Shown here one piece after another: positions 1-9,288 of a stretch of DNA of 64,000 bases. The DNA comes from Virgisporangium ochraceum (GTDB lineage Bacteria; Actinomycetota; Actinomycetes; Mycobacteriales; Micromonosporaceae). Both the position numbers and the translations under genes were made by a program. Positions within the stretch are counted from its first letter, which is position 1. The number at the start of each line of letters is the position of its first letter. Below the pieces are notes generated by a model that was not told the DNA's origin, made no database searches, and saw only the letters and a program-made list of their open reading frames with translations. The stretch is from assembly GCF_016863655.1 (NCBI RefSeq), contig NZ_BOPH01000112.1, positions 1 to 64,000 of the forward strand, written 5' to 3'.

Positions 1-223
1 GGATCACCGGCGGCGGCGGGTCCGGTTCGCGGGAGGTGACGACCAGACCGCGGGCCACGTCGTCGGTGCAGTAACCGTGCGCGCGTCGCACGATCGCGTG
101 CCGGGCGTGTTCGAACAGTCCGGTGTCGTCGGTCAACCGGCTCAGGTGGGCGAAGGTCGGCGCGGGAAAGCGGGACCCGCCGACCGCCGGGGCGATCGTC
201 GGCCGGGCCGTCTGCGTGGTCAC
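1..223 (-). CDS. Partial protein with GYCTDDVARGL motif, possibly carbohydrate-related
   Basis: This is the N-terminal 74 residues of a minus-strand gene that runs off the left edge. It starts with GTG at 223, inside the stop codon of the upstream glycosyltransferase, giving a 4-bp GTGA overlap that implies translational coupling. Residues near 50-60 read HGYCTDDVARGL. From memory this motif marks a family of large actinobacterial proteins encoded beside GT4 transferases and often annotated as glycosyltransferases. No catalytic site is visible in the fragment, so only a general carbohydrate role is inferred from context. Confidence 0.6.
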   Translation of the reverse strand, partial: MTTQTARPTIAPAVGGSRFPAPTFAHLSRLTDDTGLFEHARHAIVRRAHGYCTDDVARGLVVTSREPDPPPPVI

Positions 224-1332
224 CGTGCGTCGAGGGTCGTCGACCGAGCGTGGACGAGCCGCCGGGCGAGCGTCTCGTAGCGGTGGGCGACCGCCGGCCA
301 CAGCAGGGCCGACGGGGTGGACGGACGGGCCGAGGGCCGGGTGAGGACGAGGCGGATCGCCTCGGCCAGCGCCGCCGAATCCTGATGCGGAACGACCACG
401 CCGTCGCCGTCGCCGAGCAGTTCGACGGCGTGTGGGAAAGCCGTGGCGACGACCTGGACCCCGGCGGCGACGGCCTCGATCAGCACCCCCGACGTGACCT
501 GCTCCCGGGAGTCGTAGGGCAGGACGACGACGTCCGCCGAGGCGACGAGTTGGCGCAGTGCCGCGGCGTCGAGGTAGTCGGCCCGGTAGGTCACCGCGTG
601 GGCGACGCCGAGCAGGGAACCGAGACGGTGCAGGCGTTCCCGATACGTCTCACCCTCCCGGGCGATCACCTTCGGATGGGTCTGTCCGGCGATGGTGTAG
701 TGCGGGGCCGGGTCGAGGTCACGGAGCCGGGCGAGCGCCCGCAACGACCACTCGATGCCCTTCCCCGGCCCGAGCAGACCCCACGTCAACAGGTGTGCCG
801 GCGACCCGCGCTCAGGCCCGCGATCGACCCCGGCGTGCACGCCGTGGGGGATCACCGACACCTTGGCGGCGTCGACGTCGTAGCCGACGAGCAGCCGGTC
901 GCGTCCCGACGAGGTCATCGTCACGACGGCGCCGGCGGCCGCGACGACCCGTTCCAGCACGTCCTTCTGACCGAGGCTCGGGTGGGCGAGCACGGTGTGC
1001 AGCACGACGATGGCGGGCACCGTCAGCCGGTCGAGCAGGCGCAGCACATCGGCACCGTCGGCTCCCGGGTAGATGCCGTACTCGTGCTGGATGACGGCCA
1101 CGTCGAAGGAGTTGAGCGCGTCGGCGCCCCCTTGCCAGCCACCTGCGGCGCCACCCGACCAGGTGTGTATCACCCCCGGCGTGGGACGCTCGTCGTCACC
1201 GGGGCCGGTGACGCGGACGATGCCGCCGGCGTCCGGGCCGGCGACCAGTTCGGCGGCGAGGGCGGAGTTGAACGTCGCCAGACCGCACCGGGTGGGTGGA
1301 TGGGTGCTGAGCATGCCGTATCTGATCGTCAT
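220..1332 (-). CDS. Glycosyltransferase family 4
   Basis: This 370-residue protein has a GT-B fold pattern. The N-terminal half opens with a beta strand ending in THPPTRCGLATF, a sugar-acceptor loop typical of GT4 enzymes, and contains HEYGIYPG near residue 85. The C-terminal half has the nucleotide-sugar region, with WGLLGPGKGIE near 180 and a VLPYDS segment followed by GVLIEAVAAG near 285-295, where the usual E-x7-E motif is recognisable. It should transfer a sugar from an activated donor in the cytoplasm. It overlaps the next gene by 4 bp and lies about 100 bp after a second GT4 gene. Donor and acceptor are unknown. Confidence 0.85.
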   Translation of the reverse strand: MTIRYGMLSTHPPTRCGLATFNSALAAELVAGPDAGGIVRVTGPGDDERPTPGVIHTWSGGAAGGWQGGADALNSFDVAVIQHEYGIYPGADGADVLRLLDRLTVPAIVVLHTVLAHPSLGQKDVLERVVAAAGAVVTMTSSGRDRLLVGYDVDAAKVSVIPHGVHAGVDRGPERGSPAHLLTWGLLGPGKGIEWSLRALARLRDLDPAPHYTIAGQTHPKVIAREGETYRERLHRLGSLLGVAHAVTYRADYLDAAALRQLVASADVVVLPYDSREQVTSGVLIEAVAAGVQVVATAFPHAVELLGDGDGVVVPHQDSAALAEAIRLVLTRPSARPSTPSALLWPAVAHRYETLARRLVHARSTTLDAR

Positions 1333-1434
1333 GTGGGACCTTCCGGCTGTCGGCCTCCGACGGGTACGCCGGCGACCTCACGCGGTATGAACGTCCACGG
1401 GCCAGCGTGTATGGCGGGTGGAATGGCGTGCGGG

Positions 1435-2439
1435 TCAGGCGTCGATGAGCGTGGTGTAGAGGTCGACGTAGTCGTCGACCATGCGGCCGACGTCGAATCG
1501 GGCCGCGGCCCGGGCCCGGCAAGCGGCACGGTCGATCTCCGCGACCCGTCCGACGGCGGTGACGGCCTGCTCCACGGTCTCGACCAGCAGCCCGGTGACA
1601 CCGTCGTCGACGATGTCCGGCATGGACCCGCGGCCGAAAGCGATGACTGGCGTGCCGCAGATCATCGACTCCACCACCGACAGGCCGAACGGCTCGTCGA
1701 AGTCGATCAGATGCAGCAGGGCGGTCGCGGTGCCGAGAACCTCGGCCCGCTGCTTCGGCCCGACCGGTCCGAGGAAGACGACCCGCTCGCCGTCGATGTG
1801 CGGCGCCACCCGCTCGGCGAAGTACCGCTCGTCCTGCACGATGCCGCAGATGGTCAACGGCAGGCCGGCCCGCAGGGCCGTCTCGATGGCCGTGTGGATG
1901 CCCTTGTCCGGGTGGATCCGGCCCAGGACGACGAGGTGACCCGCTCCGTTGCCGAAGGGCAGCTCGTCGGCGTCGACGCCGTGGTGCACCGTCGCGACGT
2001 AGTCGATTCCGGAACGGCGGTCCGAATCCGAGATGGACACGAACGACGAGCCGGTGGCCCTCGTGTACGCGGGGACGATGCCGGCCCCGGAGAAACCGTG
2101 GACGGTGGTGAGCAACGGCGCGCGCCAGTGGGCGGCGAACGCGAGCGGTAGCCAGTCGAGGTGGTTGTGGACGAGATCGAACTCCGCCGACCGGGCCAGG
2201 ACGTGGGAGACGTGGAGCGCCTCCCACACCCGGCCGTCCATCGTGGGGTCTTCGGCGTAACCGTGCGGGCATACGCCGTCGAGGCTCGCCGTCGTCGTCG
2301 AGTCGAGAGTCGCGAACAGTGTCACGTCGAGACCACGCGCCACCAGCCCGTCGGCCAGGAGGCCCGCGATCCGTTCCCAGGGGCCGTAGGCATGTGGTGG
2401 TGTCCGCCACGCCACCGGCCCCAGCAGGGCTATCCGCAC
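1435..2439 (-). CDS. Glycosyltransferase family 4
   Basis: This 334-residue GT4 protein begins MRIALLGPVAWRTPP and carries the motif YGPWERI near residue 20. That opening is characteristic of a GT4 branch common in actinobacteria and cyanobacteria. It has VHNHLDWLPLAF near 90, the donor-side GRIHPDKGIHTAI near 180, and EPFGLSVVESMICGTPVI near 250 with the E-x7-E catalytic motif. It is the first gene of a three-gene minus-strand run and its promoter must lie in the roughly 220 bp shared with divergent groEL. Its substrate cannot be read from the sequence. Confidence 0.87.
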   Translation of the reverse strand: MRIALLGPVAWRTPPHAYGPWERIAGLLADGLVARGLDVTLFATLDSTTTASLDGVCPHGYAEDPTMDGRVWEALHVSHVLARSAEFDLVHNHLDWLPLAFAAHWRAPLLTTVHGFSGAGIVPAYTRATGSSFVSISDSDRRSGIDYVATVHHGVDADELPFGNGAGHLVVLGRIHPDKGIHTAIETALRAGLPLTICGIVQDERYFAERVAPHIDGERVVFLGPVGPKQRAEVLGTATALLHLIDFDEPFGLSVVESMICGTPVIAFGRGSMPDIVDDGVTGLLVETVEQAVTAVGRVAEIDRAACRARAAARFDVGRMVDDYVDLYTTLIDA

Positions 2440-2707
2440 AACGGCGGGCGTTCTCGTCGTCCAGCGGCGATGCGTTCCAGAGTCGTCATGATGTCCTCTC
2501 CCGGTCCCCGCCGGGCCGACCTGGCGGCGGCGGTGACGAGGTTGGACGAGCCGCGATCGGTGGTTGCCCGACGGTCGACGATGATCGAAGTATCACCGCA
2601 AGCCGGTAGCCCGCGCCGCCACCATACGCCCGTCGGACCGCGCCCGCAGCGTCAGCGTGACCACCGCCCGCCGCTTGCTTTGCGGAACGATGGGTGTTGC
2701 ACTGTGG

Positions 2708-2734
2708 TTAGCACTCCCACCCGGTGAGTGCCAA
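2708..2734 (+). promoter_or_regulatory. CIRCE operator (HrcA binding site)
   Basis: The sequence is TTAGCACTC, nine spacer bases, then GAGTGCCAA. It matches the CIRCE consensus TTAGCACTC-N9-GAGTGCTAA with a single mismatch in the right arm. It sits 103 bp upstream of the groEL ATG. HrcA repression with heat induction is expected. Confidence 0.95.
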
Positions 2735-2836
2735 CCGAATGGGATGGAACCCCCGGGAGGGGGACCGCCGTGGCGGTCATCGCAGGTCGGCCCGAGCAGG
2801 TGCTGCACGTGGGCACGACAGATGAGGACCATCCTG

Positions 2837-4408
2837 ATGGCCAAGTTGATCGTTTTCGGTGAAGAGGCTCGTCGTGGCCTGGAGCGGGGCATGAACGTCC
2901 TCGCCGACACTGTGAAGGTGACGCTCGGCCCCAAGGGCCGCAACGTGGTGCTCGACGCGCAGTGGGGCGTTCCCACGATCACCAATGACGGGGTCAGCAT
3001 CGCCAAGGCGATCGAGCTCGACGACCCGTACGAGAGGTTGGGCGCCGAGCTGGTCAAGGAGGTCGCGAAGAAGACCGACGACGTCGCCGGCGACGGCACG
3101 ACGACGGCGACGGTGCTCGCGCAGGCGTTGGTCCGTGAAGGGCTACGCAACGTCGCCGCCGGAGCCAGCCCTCTCGCGCTCAAACGCGGGATCGAACTGG
3201 CCGTCGTGGCCGTCACCGAGGCGCTGGCGAACCACGCGCGGGAGGTTGACACCCGGGAGCAGATCGCCGCCACCGCGTCGATCTCCGCCGGCGACCCGGC
3301 GATCGGCGAGATGATCGCCGAGGCGATGGACAAGGTCGGCAAGGAGGGCGTCATCACCGTCGAGGAGGGCACCACCGTGGGTCTCGAACTCGAGCTCACC
3401 GAGGGCATGCGCTTCGACAAGGGCTACATCTCGCCGTACTTCGTCACCGACGCCGAGCGGATGGAGGCCGTGCTAGACGATCCGTACCTGCTCATCGTCG
3501 GCAACCGGATCTCCGCGTTGCACGACCTGCTGCCGATCCTGGAGAAGGTCCGGCAGGCGGGGCGGCCACTGGTCGTCGTCGCGGACGACGTCGACGGTGA
3601 GGCCCTGACGACGTTGGTCGTCAACATGCTGCGCGGCACCGTCAAGGTCGTCGCGGTCAAGGCGCCCGGGTTCGGGGACCGCCGTACGGCCATGCTGGCC
3701 GACCTCGCCGTCCTGACCGGTGGCCAGGTCATCAGCGAGACGCTCGGAGTCGCCCTCGACACGGTCGAGCTCGACCAGCTCGGCCAGGCCCGCACGGTCG
3801 TCGTCACGAGGGACGAGACGACCATTGTCGACGGCGCCGGTGACGTCGCGCTGATCTCCGGACGGGCCGCCCAGATCCGCGCCGAGATCGACGGCAGCGA
3901 CTCCGATTACGACCGCGAGAAGCTCCAGGAACGGTTGGCCAAGCTCGCCGGCGGGGTCGCGGTGATCAAAGCGGGAGCTGCCACCGAGGTCGAGCTCAAG
4001 GAACGCAAACACCGGATCGAGGACGCCGTCCGCAACGCCCGGGCCGCCGTCGAGGAGGGCCTCCTGCCGGGCGGGGGAGTGGCCCTGGTCAACGCCGCGA
4101 ACACGGCGTTCGGCAAGCTCGATCTTTCCGGTGACGAAGCCACCGGCGCCACCATCGTGCGGGTCGCACTCGCCGCACCGCTGCGTCAGATCGCGATCAA
4201 TGCCGGGCTGGAGGGCGGTGTCGTGGTCGACCGGGTCGGCTCGTTGCCCGAGGGTCACGGCCTCGACGCCACCTCCGGCGAGTACGTCGACATGTTCGAG
4301 GCGGGCATCGTCGAGCCGGCCAAGGTCACCCGGTCGGCCCTGCAGAACGCCGCGTCGATCGCCGGGTTGTTCCTCACCACCGAGGTGCTGGTGGCCGACA
4401 ACGGGTGA
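2837..4408 (+). CDS. groEL: 60 kDa chaperonin GroEL (lone, no adjacent groES)
   Basis: Start ATG at 2837 gives MAKLIVFGEEARRGL and 523 residues; a GAGGA ribosome site lies about 10 bases upstream. Hallmarks include TLGPKGRNV near 31, VAGDGTTTATVLA near 86, VKAPGFGDRR near 275, and the ATP-site region GLLPGGGVAL near 410. It folds other proteins as a double ring with ATP and a GroES partner. There is no groES upstream, as is usual for second groEL copies in actinobacteria. The tail ends VLVADNG and lacks both the usual GGM repeat and a His-rich end, so it is about 15-20 residues shorter than normal. A CIRCE element indicates HrcA control. Confidence 0.95.
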   Translation: MAKLIVFGEEARRGLERGMNVLADTVKVTLGPKGRNVVLDAQWGVPTITNDGVSIAKAIELDDPYERLGAELVKEVAKKTDDVAGDGTTTATVLAQALVREGLRNVAAGASPLALKRGIELAVVAVTEALANHAREVDTREQIAATASISAGDPAIGEMIAEAMDKVGKEGVITVEEGTTVGLELELTEGMRFDKGYISPYFVTDAERMEAVLDDPYLLIVGNRISALHDLLPILEKVRQAGRPLVVVADDVDGEALTTLVVNMLRGTVKVVAVKAPGFGDRRTAMLADLAVLTGGQVISETLGVALDTVELDQLGQARTVVVTRDETTIVDGAGDVALISGRAAQIRAEIDGSDSDYDREKLQERLAKLAGGVAVIKAGAATEVELKERKHRIEDAVRNARAAVEEGLLPGGGVALVNAANTAFGKLDLSGDEATGATIVRVALAAPLRQIAINAGLEGGVVVDRVGSLPEGHGLDATSGEYVDMFEAGIVEPAKVTRSALQNAASIAGLFLTTEVLVADNG

Positions 4409-4516
4409 CGGTCGGCGCCCCTCAACGCCGGACGTCGCCGGATCCTTCATGATCTGGATCGGCTGTCCCGACGGCAAGACGCTTGGCGACGCGCAGCAGG
4501 ACCTGCCCGCGCGGCT

Positions 4517-4543
4517 CCGCACCGGTGGGCGCCACCGGTGCGG
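4517..4543 (+). terminator. Hairpin after groEL
   Basis: A perfect 12-bp inverted repeat, CCGCACCGGTGG with its complement, flanks a 3-base loop about 110 bp after the groEL stop. It has no U-tract, which is common for actinobacterial terminators. The rest of 4409-4662 shows no coding sequence. Confidence 0.5.
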
Positions 4544-4662
4544 TGGAGGCCCGGGGTCAGTGTCGTGGATCTCGTCGAGCCCGACCCTGGCGTCCCGCGC
4601 CGGTTGGCGCCAGGCGCGTTGATCGGTCAAGATCGGTCCGCTGACGCGACGGGGGAACGATC

Positions 4663-6069
4663 ATGGACGAGTTGCGACCGGTGTCCAGGACACCGTTGAT
4701 TCCCGACGAACTGGCCCTGACCCTGTACCGGGGCCGGTTCGACGGTGGCGGGCGGTCGACGACGGTGTACTGCTACACCACCGAGGGGATGACCCGGCAC
4801 CGGCAGCAGGAGCTGGTATTCGCGGTGCTGCCGACGCGGCCGGACGACCCGCCGCCTACCTTCCCGGCCGGCCACGCCGTGGCGGTGTACCGCAGCGCGG
4901 CGGCCGGCCAGCCGTACGGTCCCGGCGACGTTCTCCAGTTCGCCCAGTGGGGCGCGGACGCCGATCCGCGGCTCAGCGGGGTGGCCTGCACGCCGCCGCC
5001 TGCCGCGTTCCCCGCGCTCGCCGGGATGGCCGGGAACGCGTTGCTGGCCGTTCCGCTGGTGGCCGACGAGACCGCGGTGGCGGTGCGGTACGGCTCGGCG
5101 CGGGTGCTGGCCCTGCTCGGCGACCGGGCCCGGTACCACCCGTTCCCGTGGTGGTTCGAGCCCGGCCGCCCGCCGGTCCTGGACCGGGCGGCGTACGCCG
5201 CCGGCACGGCGCTGGCCGGGCTGACCGCCTGTCGGTTGCCGGACCTCCACGTCGTCCAGGCGGGCACCCGGCTGGTGGTGTCGGTCGGCGTCGGGCAGCT
5301 GGCCCTGCTGACGCGGGTGTTGAGCGAGGCGCCGGAGGTCTGTGCCTACCAGCCGGGGCCGGCCGCGGTGGACCGGACGCTGGTCTGGGAACCGGGCCAG
5401 CCGGGCCCGCGCGCGATCAACGCGCCGACGGCGACGGGCGGCGGCGTCGGCGGTAACTTCCTGCTCATCGGGCAGGTTCCCGACCGGTCCAGCGCCCGAC
5501 AGCTCGAGGACGGGTTCGCCGTGTGGCTCACGGGGCGGACCTACGCCCAACTGGTCGCGGCGGTGGCCGCCGGCCGGCCGGCGGAGCTGCCGCTCGACGG
5601 CGACGAGCTGCGAACGCTGCTGTTCGTCCCGCGTGCCCGCGGCGCCCCGATCGGCGACGGCGTGGTCTTCGACGCGGACAGCGAGTCGGTCTCATACCGC
5701 ACGGACCCGATCCGGCCGGCATCCGCCGCCCAGCCGCCGCTGGTGCGGGTCGGGCCGATCGAGCTGGTGCTGCACGGCGGGCACCGGGCCGCCGACGGGA
5801 TCGACGCCGCCGACCTGGGCGCCTTCGTGAGCACCGCGCTGCGGGTGGTCGACGGGTTCCTCCAACGGGCGCCGACTGCGGCTACCGCGCTGACCGTCGC
5901 GTTCCACCTGGTGCCGGGACAGCCGGTCCGGGCGGAACCCCGGGAGTGGACCGGCGGCCCGCCACCGCCGGGCACCGCGGATCTCGCCGCCCTGCTGGCC
6001 ACCGTGCCGGCACCCCCGACCGACCCGCCGGGCCTCTCGTTCGACCTGGTCGTCCAGCTCCGACCCTGA
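4663..6069 (+). CDS. Protein resembling the SARA C-terminal domain (DUF3480-like)
   Basis: This 468-residue soluble protein has no signal peptide or membrane helix. I do not recognise a characterised bacterial family. Several segments align in order with my recollection of the C-terminal domain of animal SARA/endofin (ZFYVE9/16, DUF3480). They are CYTTEGM with a following QQELV at residues 37-52, RYHPFPWWF about residue 160-170, a GGG-x-GGNFLL segment near 265, and LEDGFAVWL near 285. That eukaryotic domain lies in an endosomal Smad anchor; a bacterial role is unknown. It stands alone between groEL and a BNR-like pseudogene. The homology claim rests on motif order and needs a profile search. 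Confidence 0.6.
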   Translation: MDELRPVSRTPLIPDELALTLYRGRFDGGGRSTTVYCYTTEGMTRHRQQELVFAVLPTRPDDPPPTFPAGHAVAVYRSAAAGQPYGPGDVLQFAQWGADADPRLSGVACTPPPAAFPALAGMAGNALLAVPLVADETAVAVRYGSARVLALLGDRARYHPFPWWFEPGRPPVLDRAAYAAGTALAGLTACRLPDLHVVQAGTRLVVSVGVGQLALLTRVLSEAPEVCAYQPGPAAVDRTLVWEPGQPGPRAINAPTATGGGVGGNFLLIGQVPDRSSARQLEDGFAVWLTGRTYAQLVAAVAAGRPAELPLDGDELRTLLFVPRARGAPIGDGVVFDADSESVSYRTDPIRPASAAQPPLVRVGPIELVLHGGHRAADGIDAADLGAFVSTALRVVDGFLQRAPTAATALTVAFHLVPGQPVRAEPREWTGGPPPPGTADLAALLATVPAPPTDPPGLSFDLVVQLRP

Positions 6070-6114
6070 GCGACGTCTCGCACCTCGGTGCTGATCGGTC
6101 ACGGTGCATCGGCG

Positions 6115-6824
6115 TCACACGGTTTCGACGGTGACGTAGGTCCGGCCGAAGTCGTTGCCGGCCCGGGTGCCCAGCCACATCCCCTGCAGGGAGTGCGGGT
6201 CGGCGACCAGCGTCGCGTCCGACAGGCGTGACATCGCCAGCACGTCGGTCGGTGCCGCCGCGTGCCAGGACCCGTCGTCGAACAGGACGCCCGCCCGGTC
6301 GTCGTAGAGGGCCACCGCACCCGCGCCCGGCCCGCCGCCCGCGCTGACCGCCCTGGTCCAGCTGAGGTCGACAGGCCGGTTCTCCACGACGGCGCGCCAC
6401 CGGTCGGCGCCGCCGCGGTAGGCGGACAGGCGTGACGGCTCGGAGTGGCCGATCGCCGGCCACGGCTCGGTGTCGGCGGCGGTGGCCAGCTCCACCCGTC
6501 GCGGTGGAGAGCCCACGTCGAGGACGGGCAGCGACCGCCACGACGCTCCGCCGTCGGAGCTGACAGCAGTGTGCACCAGGTTCTTCACCGTCGTGACGAC
6601 CCAGATCCGGCCGGTGGCGTCGGAGGTGACCTCGTCGGCACCGGCCCCGAGGCGGCCAGCGGGCTGTGCCGGTCACCCCTCGCCCAGGCGACCGACCGTT
6701 CCGCCGGGCCGCTGCCGTCGTCGTACGCCTCGAGCAGCGACGGGCCCAACCCCGACCGGGCGGCCTGCAGCGTGATCTCACCACCGCGCTGGTCCGGGCG
6801 GTGTCGGCGGTGCGTGCCGTGCAT
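6115..6824 (-). pseudogene. Frameshifted BNR/sialidase-fold protein remnant
   Basis: The frame from 6588 down to 6115 reads HTAVSSDGGASWRSLPV, a typical BNR (Asp-box) repeat, S-x-D-G-G-x-x-W. Sensible coding continues upstream of the only available start as GADEVTSDATGRIWVV until an in-frame TGA near 6670. There the story continues in another frame (GGEITLQAARSGLG, then EAYDDGSGPAERSVAWARG), reaching an ATG near 6824. A one-base frameshift near 6655-6665 explains this. The N-terminus also appears lost, since the divergent ABC-F gene begins at 6942. A sequencing error is the alternative. Confidence 0.6.
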
Positions 6825-6941
6825 CCCGACGAGCGGGCTTCGCGGCCGCGCTGTGGATGCTGTACCGCGACGCCGCCGCGTCGTACGTGGTCGGTGCTGT
6901 GATCCCGACGCGCCAGCCGGTCGGGCCGGGCGGTACCCGAG

Positions 6942-8597
6942 ATGGATACCATCGTCACCGTGACCGGCACGATGATCGTCAAGGGCCTGGCCGCAGGGTA
7001 CGGCGACGAGGAACTTTTCGCCGGGTTGGATCTCGTGGTCGCGCCGGGCGATGTCATCGGGTTGGTCGGGGCCAACGGTGCGGGCAAGTCCACACTGTTG
7101 CGGATTCTCGCCGGTCTGCATGATCCGGAGGGTGGCACGATCGCCCTCAGCCCGCCGACAGCCACGGTCGGCTACCTGCCGCAGGAGCCTGAGCGGCGCC
7201 CGGGCGAGACCGTCGCGGGTTACCTGGCCCGGCGAACCGGGGTGGCCGCCGCCCGGATCGCGCTGGACGCGGCGGCCACGGCACTCGCCGTAGGCGAGCC
7301 TGACACGGACGACGCGTACTCGACCGCCCTGGAGCGCTGGCTCGATCTGGGCGGCGCGGACCTTGAGGAGCGCGCGGGTGCCGTCGGCGCGGACCTCGGA
7401 CTCGGTGTGGCGCTGGACCACCCGATGACCGGGCTGTCCGGGGGGCAGGCGGCCCGGGCGGGTCTGGCAGCGCTGCTGCTGTCGCGGTACGACATCTTCC
7501 TGCTCGACGAGCCGACCAACGACCTCGACCTCGACGGCCTCGCCCGGTTGGAGTCGTTCGTCACGGACCTGCGGGCCGGCACGGTCCTGGTGAGCCACGA
7601 CCGTGAGTTCCTGACCCGCACCGTCACCGGTGTGCTGGAACTGGACCGCCCGCAGCAGCAGATCCGGTACTACGGCGGCGGCTACGAGTCCTATCTGGAG
7701 GAACGGGAGATCGGACGCCGGCACGCCCGCGCGGAGTACGAGCAGTACGCCGAAACCAGGTCGAACCTCGAGGCGAGGGCCCGCACCCAGCGCAACTGGA
7801 TGGAGAAGGGGGTCCGCAACGCGCGCCGCAAGGCCACCGACAACGACAAGATCGGTCGTAAGGTGCGGGCAGAGTCAACCGAGAAGCAGGCGGCCAAGGC
7901 CCGGCAGACCGAGCGTCTCATCGAACGGCTCGATGTCGTCGAGGAGCCACGCAAGGAGTGGCAGTTACGGATGGAGATCGCCGCCGCGCCCCGGGCCGGA
8001 GCGATCGTCGCGGCCCTGCGCGCAGTCGTGGTCAAGCGCGGCGGGTTCACTCTCGGACCGGTGGATTTGCAGGTCGACTGGGCCGACCGGATCGCGATCA
8101 CCGGTCCGAATGGCGCCGGAAAGACCACCCTGCTCGCCGCGATACTGGGCCGGATACCGGTCACGTCCGGTACGGGAATCCTCGGGCCCGGCGTCGTCGT
8201 CGGTGAGGTCGACCAGGCCCGCGCCGTGTTGCTGGGTGACGAGTCGCTGCTCGACGCTTTCCGGGCCGCAGCCGGTGACTGGGCGCCCGAACGGGCCCGC
8301 ACGCTACTCGCGAAGTTCGGGCTCCGCGGCGAGCATGTCCTACGGCCGGCGGCGACGCTGTCACCGGGCGAACGAACACGCGCCGCACTCGCACTGCTCC
8401 AGGCCCGCGGCGTCAACCTGCTGGTCCTCGACGAGCCGACCAATCACCTCGACCTACCCGCCATCGAGCAGCTCGAATCGGCCCTCGATACCTACCCGGG
8501 CACCCTGCTGCTGGTCACCCACGACCGCCGGATGCTCAAGGCGGTACGCACGAACCGTCGCATCGACATCGAGGCCGGGCGTATCACGGCCGCCTGA
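6942..8597 (+). CDS. ABC-F family ATPase (ribosome-associated)
   Basis: This 551-residue protein has two ATP-binding cassettes on one chain and no membrane helices, which defines ABC-F. Cassette 1 has Walker A GANGAGKS at 43-50, the signature LSGGQ and Walker B LLDEPTND. Cassette 2 has GPNGAGKTT, the signature LSPGE and LLVLDEPTNH. Between them is the charged ABC-F linker (roughly 240-330), rich in Arg, Lys and Glu. Such proteins act on the ribosomal E site in translation control or antibiotic protection. A second ATG at 6972 is an equally good start. Whether this one gives drug resistance cannot be judged. Confidence 0.9.
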   Translation: MDTIVTVTGTMIVKGLAAGYGDEELFAGLDLVVAPGDVIGLVGANGAGKSTLLRILAGLHDPEGGTIALSPPTATVGYLPQEPERRPGETVAGYLARRTGVAAARIALDAAATALAVGEPDTDDAYSTALERWLDLGGADLEERAGAVGADLGLGVALDHPMTGLSGGQAARAGLAALLLSRYDIFLLDEPTNDLDLDGLARLESFVTDLRAGTVLVSHDREFLTRTVTGVLELDRPQQQIRYYGGGYESYLEEREIGRRHARAEYEQYAETRSNLEARARTQRNWMEKGVRNARRKATDNDKIGRKVRAESTEKQAAKARQTERLIERLDVVEEPRKEWQLRMEIAAAPRAGAIVAALRAVVVKRGGFTLGPVDLQVDWADRIAITGPNGAGKTTLLAAILGRIPVTSGTGILGPGVVVGEVDQARAVLLGDESLLDAFRAAAGDWAPERARTLLAKFGLRGEHVLRPAATLSPGERTRAALALLQARGVNLLVLDEPTNHLDLPAIEQLESALDTYPGTLLLVTHDRRMLKAVRTNRRIDIEAGRITAA

Positions 8598-8613
8598 ACC
8601 GCGACAGCACAGC

Positions 8614-8641
8614 AGGCCGCGAGGCTGCGTCGCAGCGGCCT
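8614..8641 (+). terminator. Hairpin after ABC-F gene
   Basis: AGGCCGC and GCGGCCT pair around a 14-base loop just after the ABC-F stop. There is no U-tract, so support is modest. The rest of 8598-8868 shows no gene. Confidence 0.4.
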
Positions 8642-8868
8642 CCAACTTCGCCGGGGATCGCTCATCTCTACCCGTGGGGCCGGCGCGCGCCAACACCGGC
8701 CCGCATATGTGTGGCGCGATTTGCGCTCCGATGACGATGCGGCTTCGATGCCTTGGTCGCCCCGACGGTGCCTTAGCGCGGCCGCTCGTGACGTCGCCAC
8801 CAACCCCAGCCGGGCCGTCGCTTGGACGAGCTCGGACCGCCGCCGAGATCCCGGACGCCTGAACCATT

Positions 8869-9288
8869 TCACCGGGTCCCGGACAGCCGCGCCCGGGATC
8901 CGGTTCGGGGCCGACCGCCCCGGCGCCAGGCCGCGCCGATCGTGGGTTGTTCCGGGCCGCGCCGGGCGATCTCGTCCAAGGAGCGCCGGAGGGCGGCGAC
9001 GCCGTCGCGGCCCAGGACGCCGTCGAGCCACTTCTCGTAGGCATCAACGACGATCCGGCAGGCACCGAGCAGGCGGCGTCCGTCGGCGGTCGGGACGTAG
9101 AGCTTCGCGCGTCGGTCGGTCGGGTCGGGGCCCAGGGTGAGGTAGCCGCGGTCGACGAGAAGACCGGCGAGTTCGGCGGTGGCCTGCTTGGTGCGCCCGC
9201 CGCGCTCGCGCAGCGTGGCCAGGCGGGTCCCGTCGACGTCGACGTTGGCCAGGACGGAGGCGTGAGCGGCCCCGACGTCGTCGTAGCC
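8869..9288 (-). pseudogene. MarR-family regulator lacking its N-terminus
   Basis: Reading down from 9288, the frame shows YDDVGAAHASVLANV, then a winged-helix DNA-binding region with RTKQATAELAGLL and the wing RGYLTLGPDPTDRRAKL, and a helical C-terminus. This is a MarR-type repressor missing roughly its first 25-30 residues and its start. The break falls exactly where a 460-bp recombinase fragment begins (9289), so the insertion truncated the gene. The open frame continues into the antisense of that fragment, but this is not a plausible protein. Confidence 0.75.

Noticed and set aside
250..2151. A 633-residue plus-strand open frame over the GT4 genes
   Set aside because: The opposite strand encodes two GT4 proteins with intact motifs. 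This frame is Asp/Arg/Gly-rich with no domain and no ribosome site.
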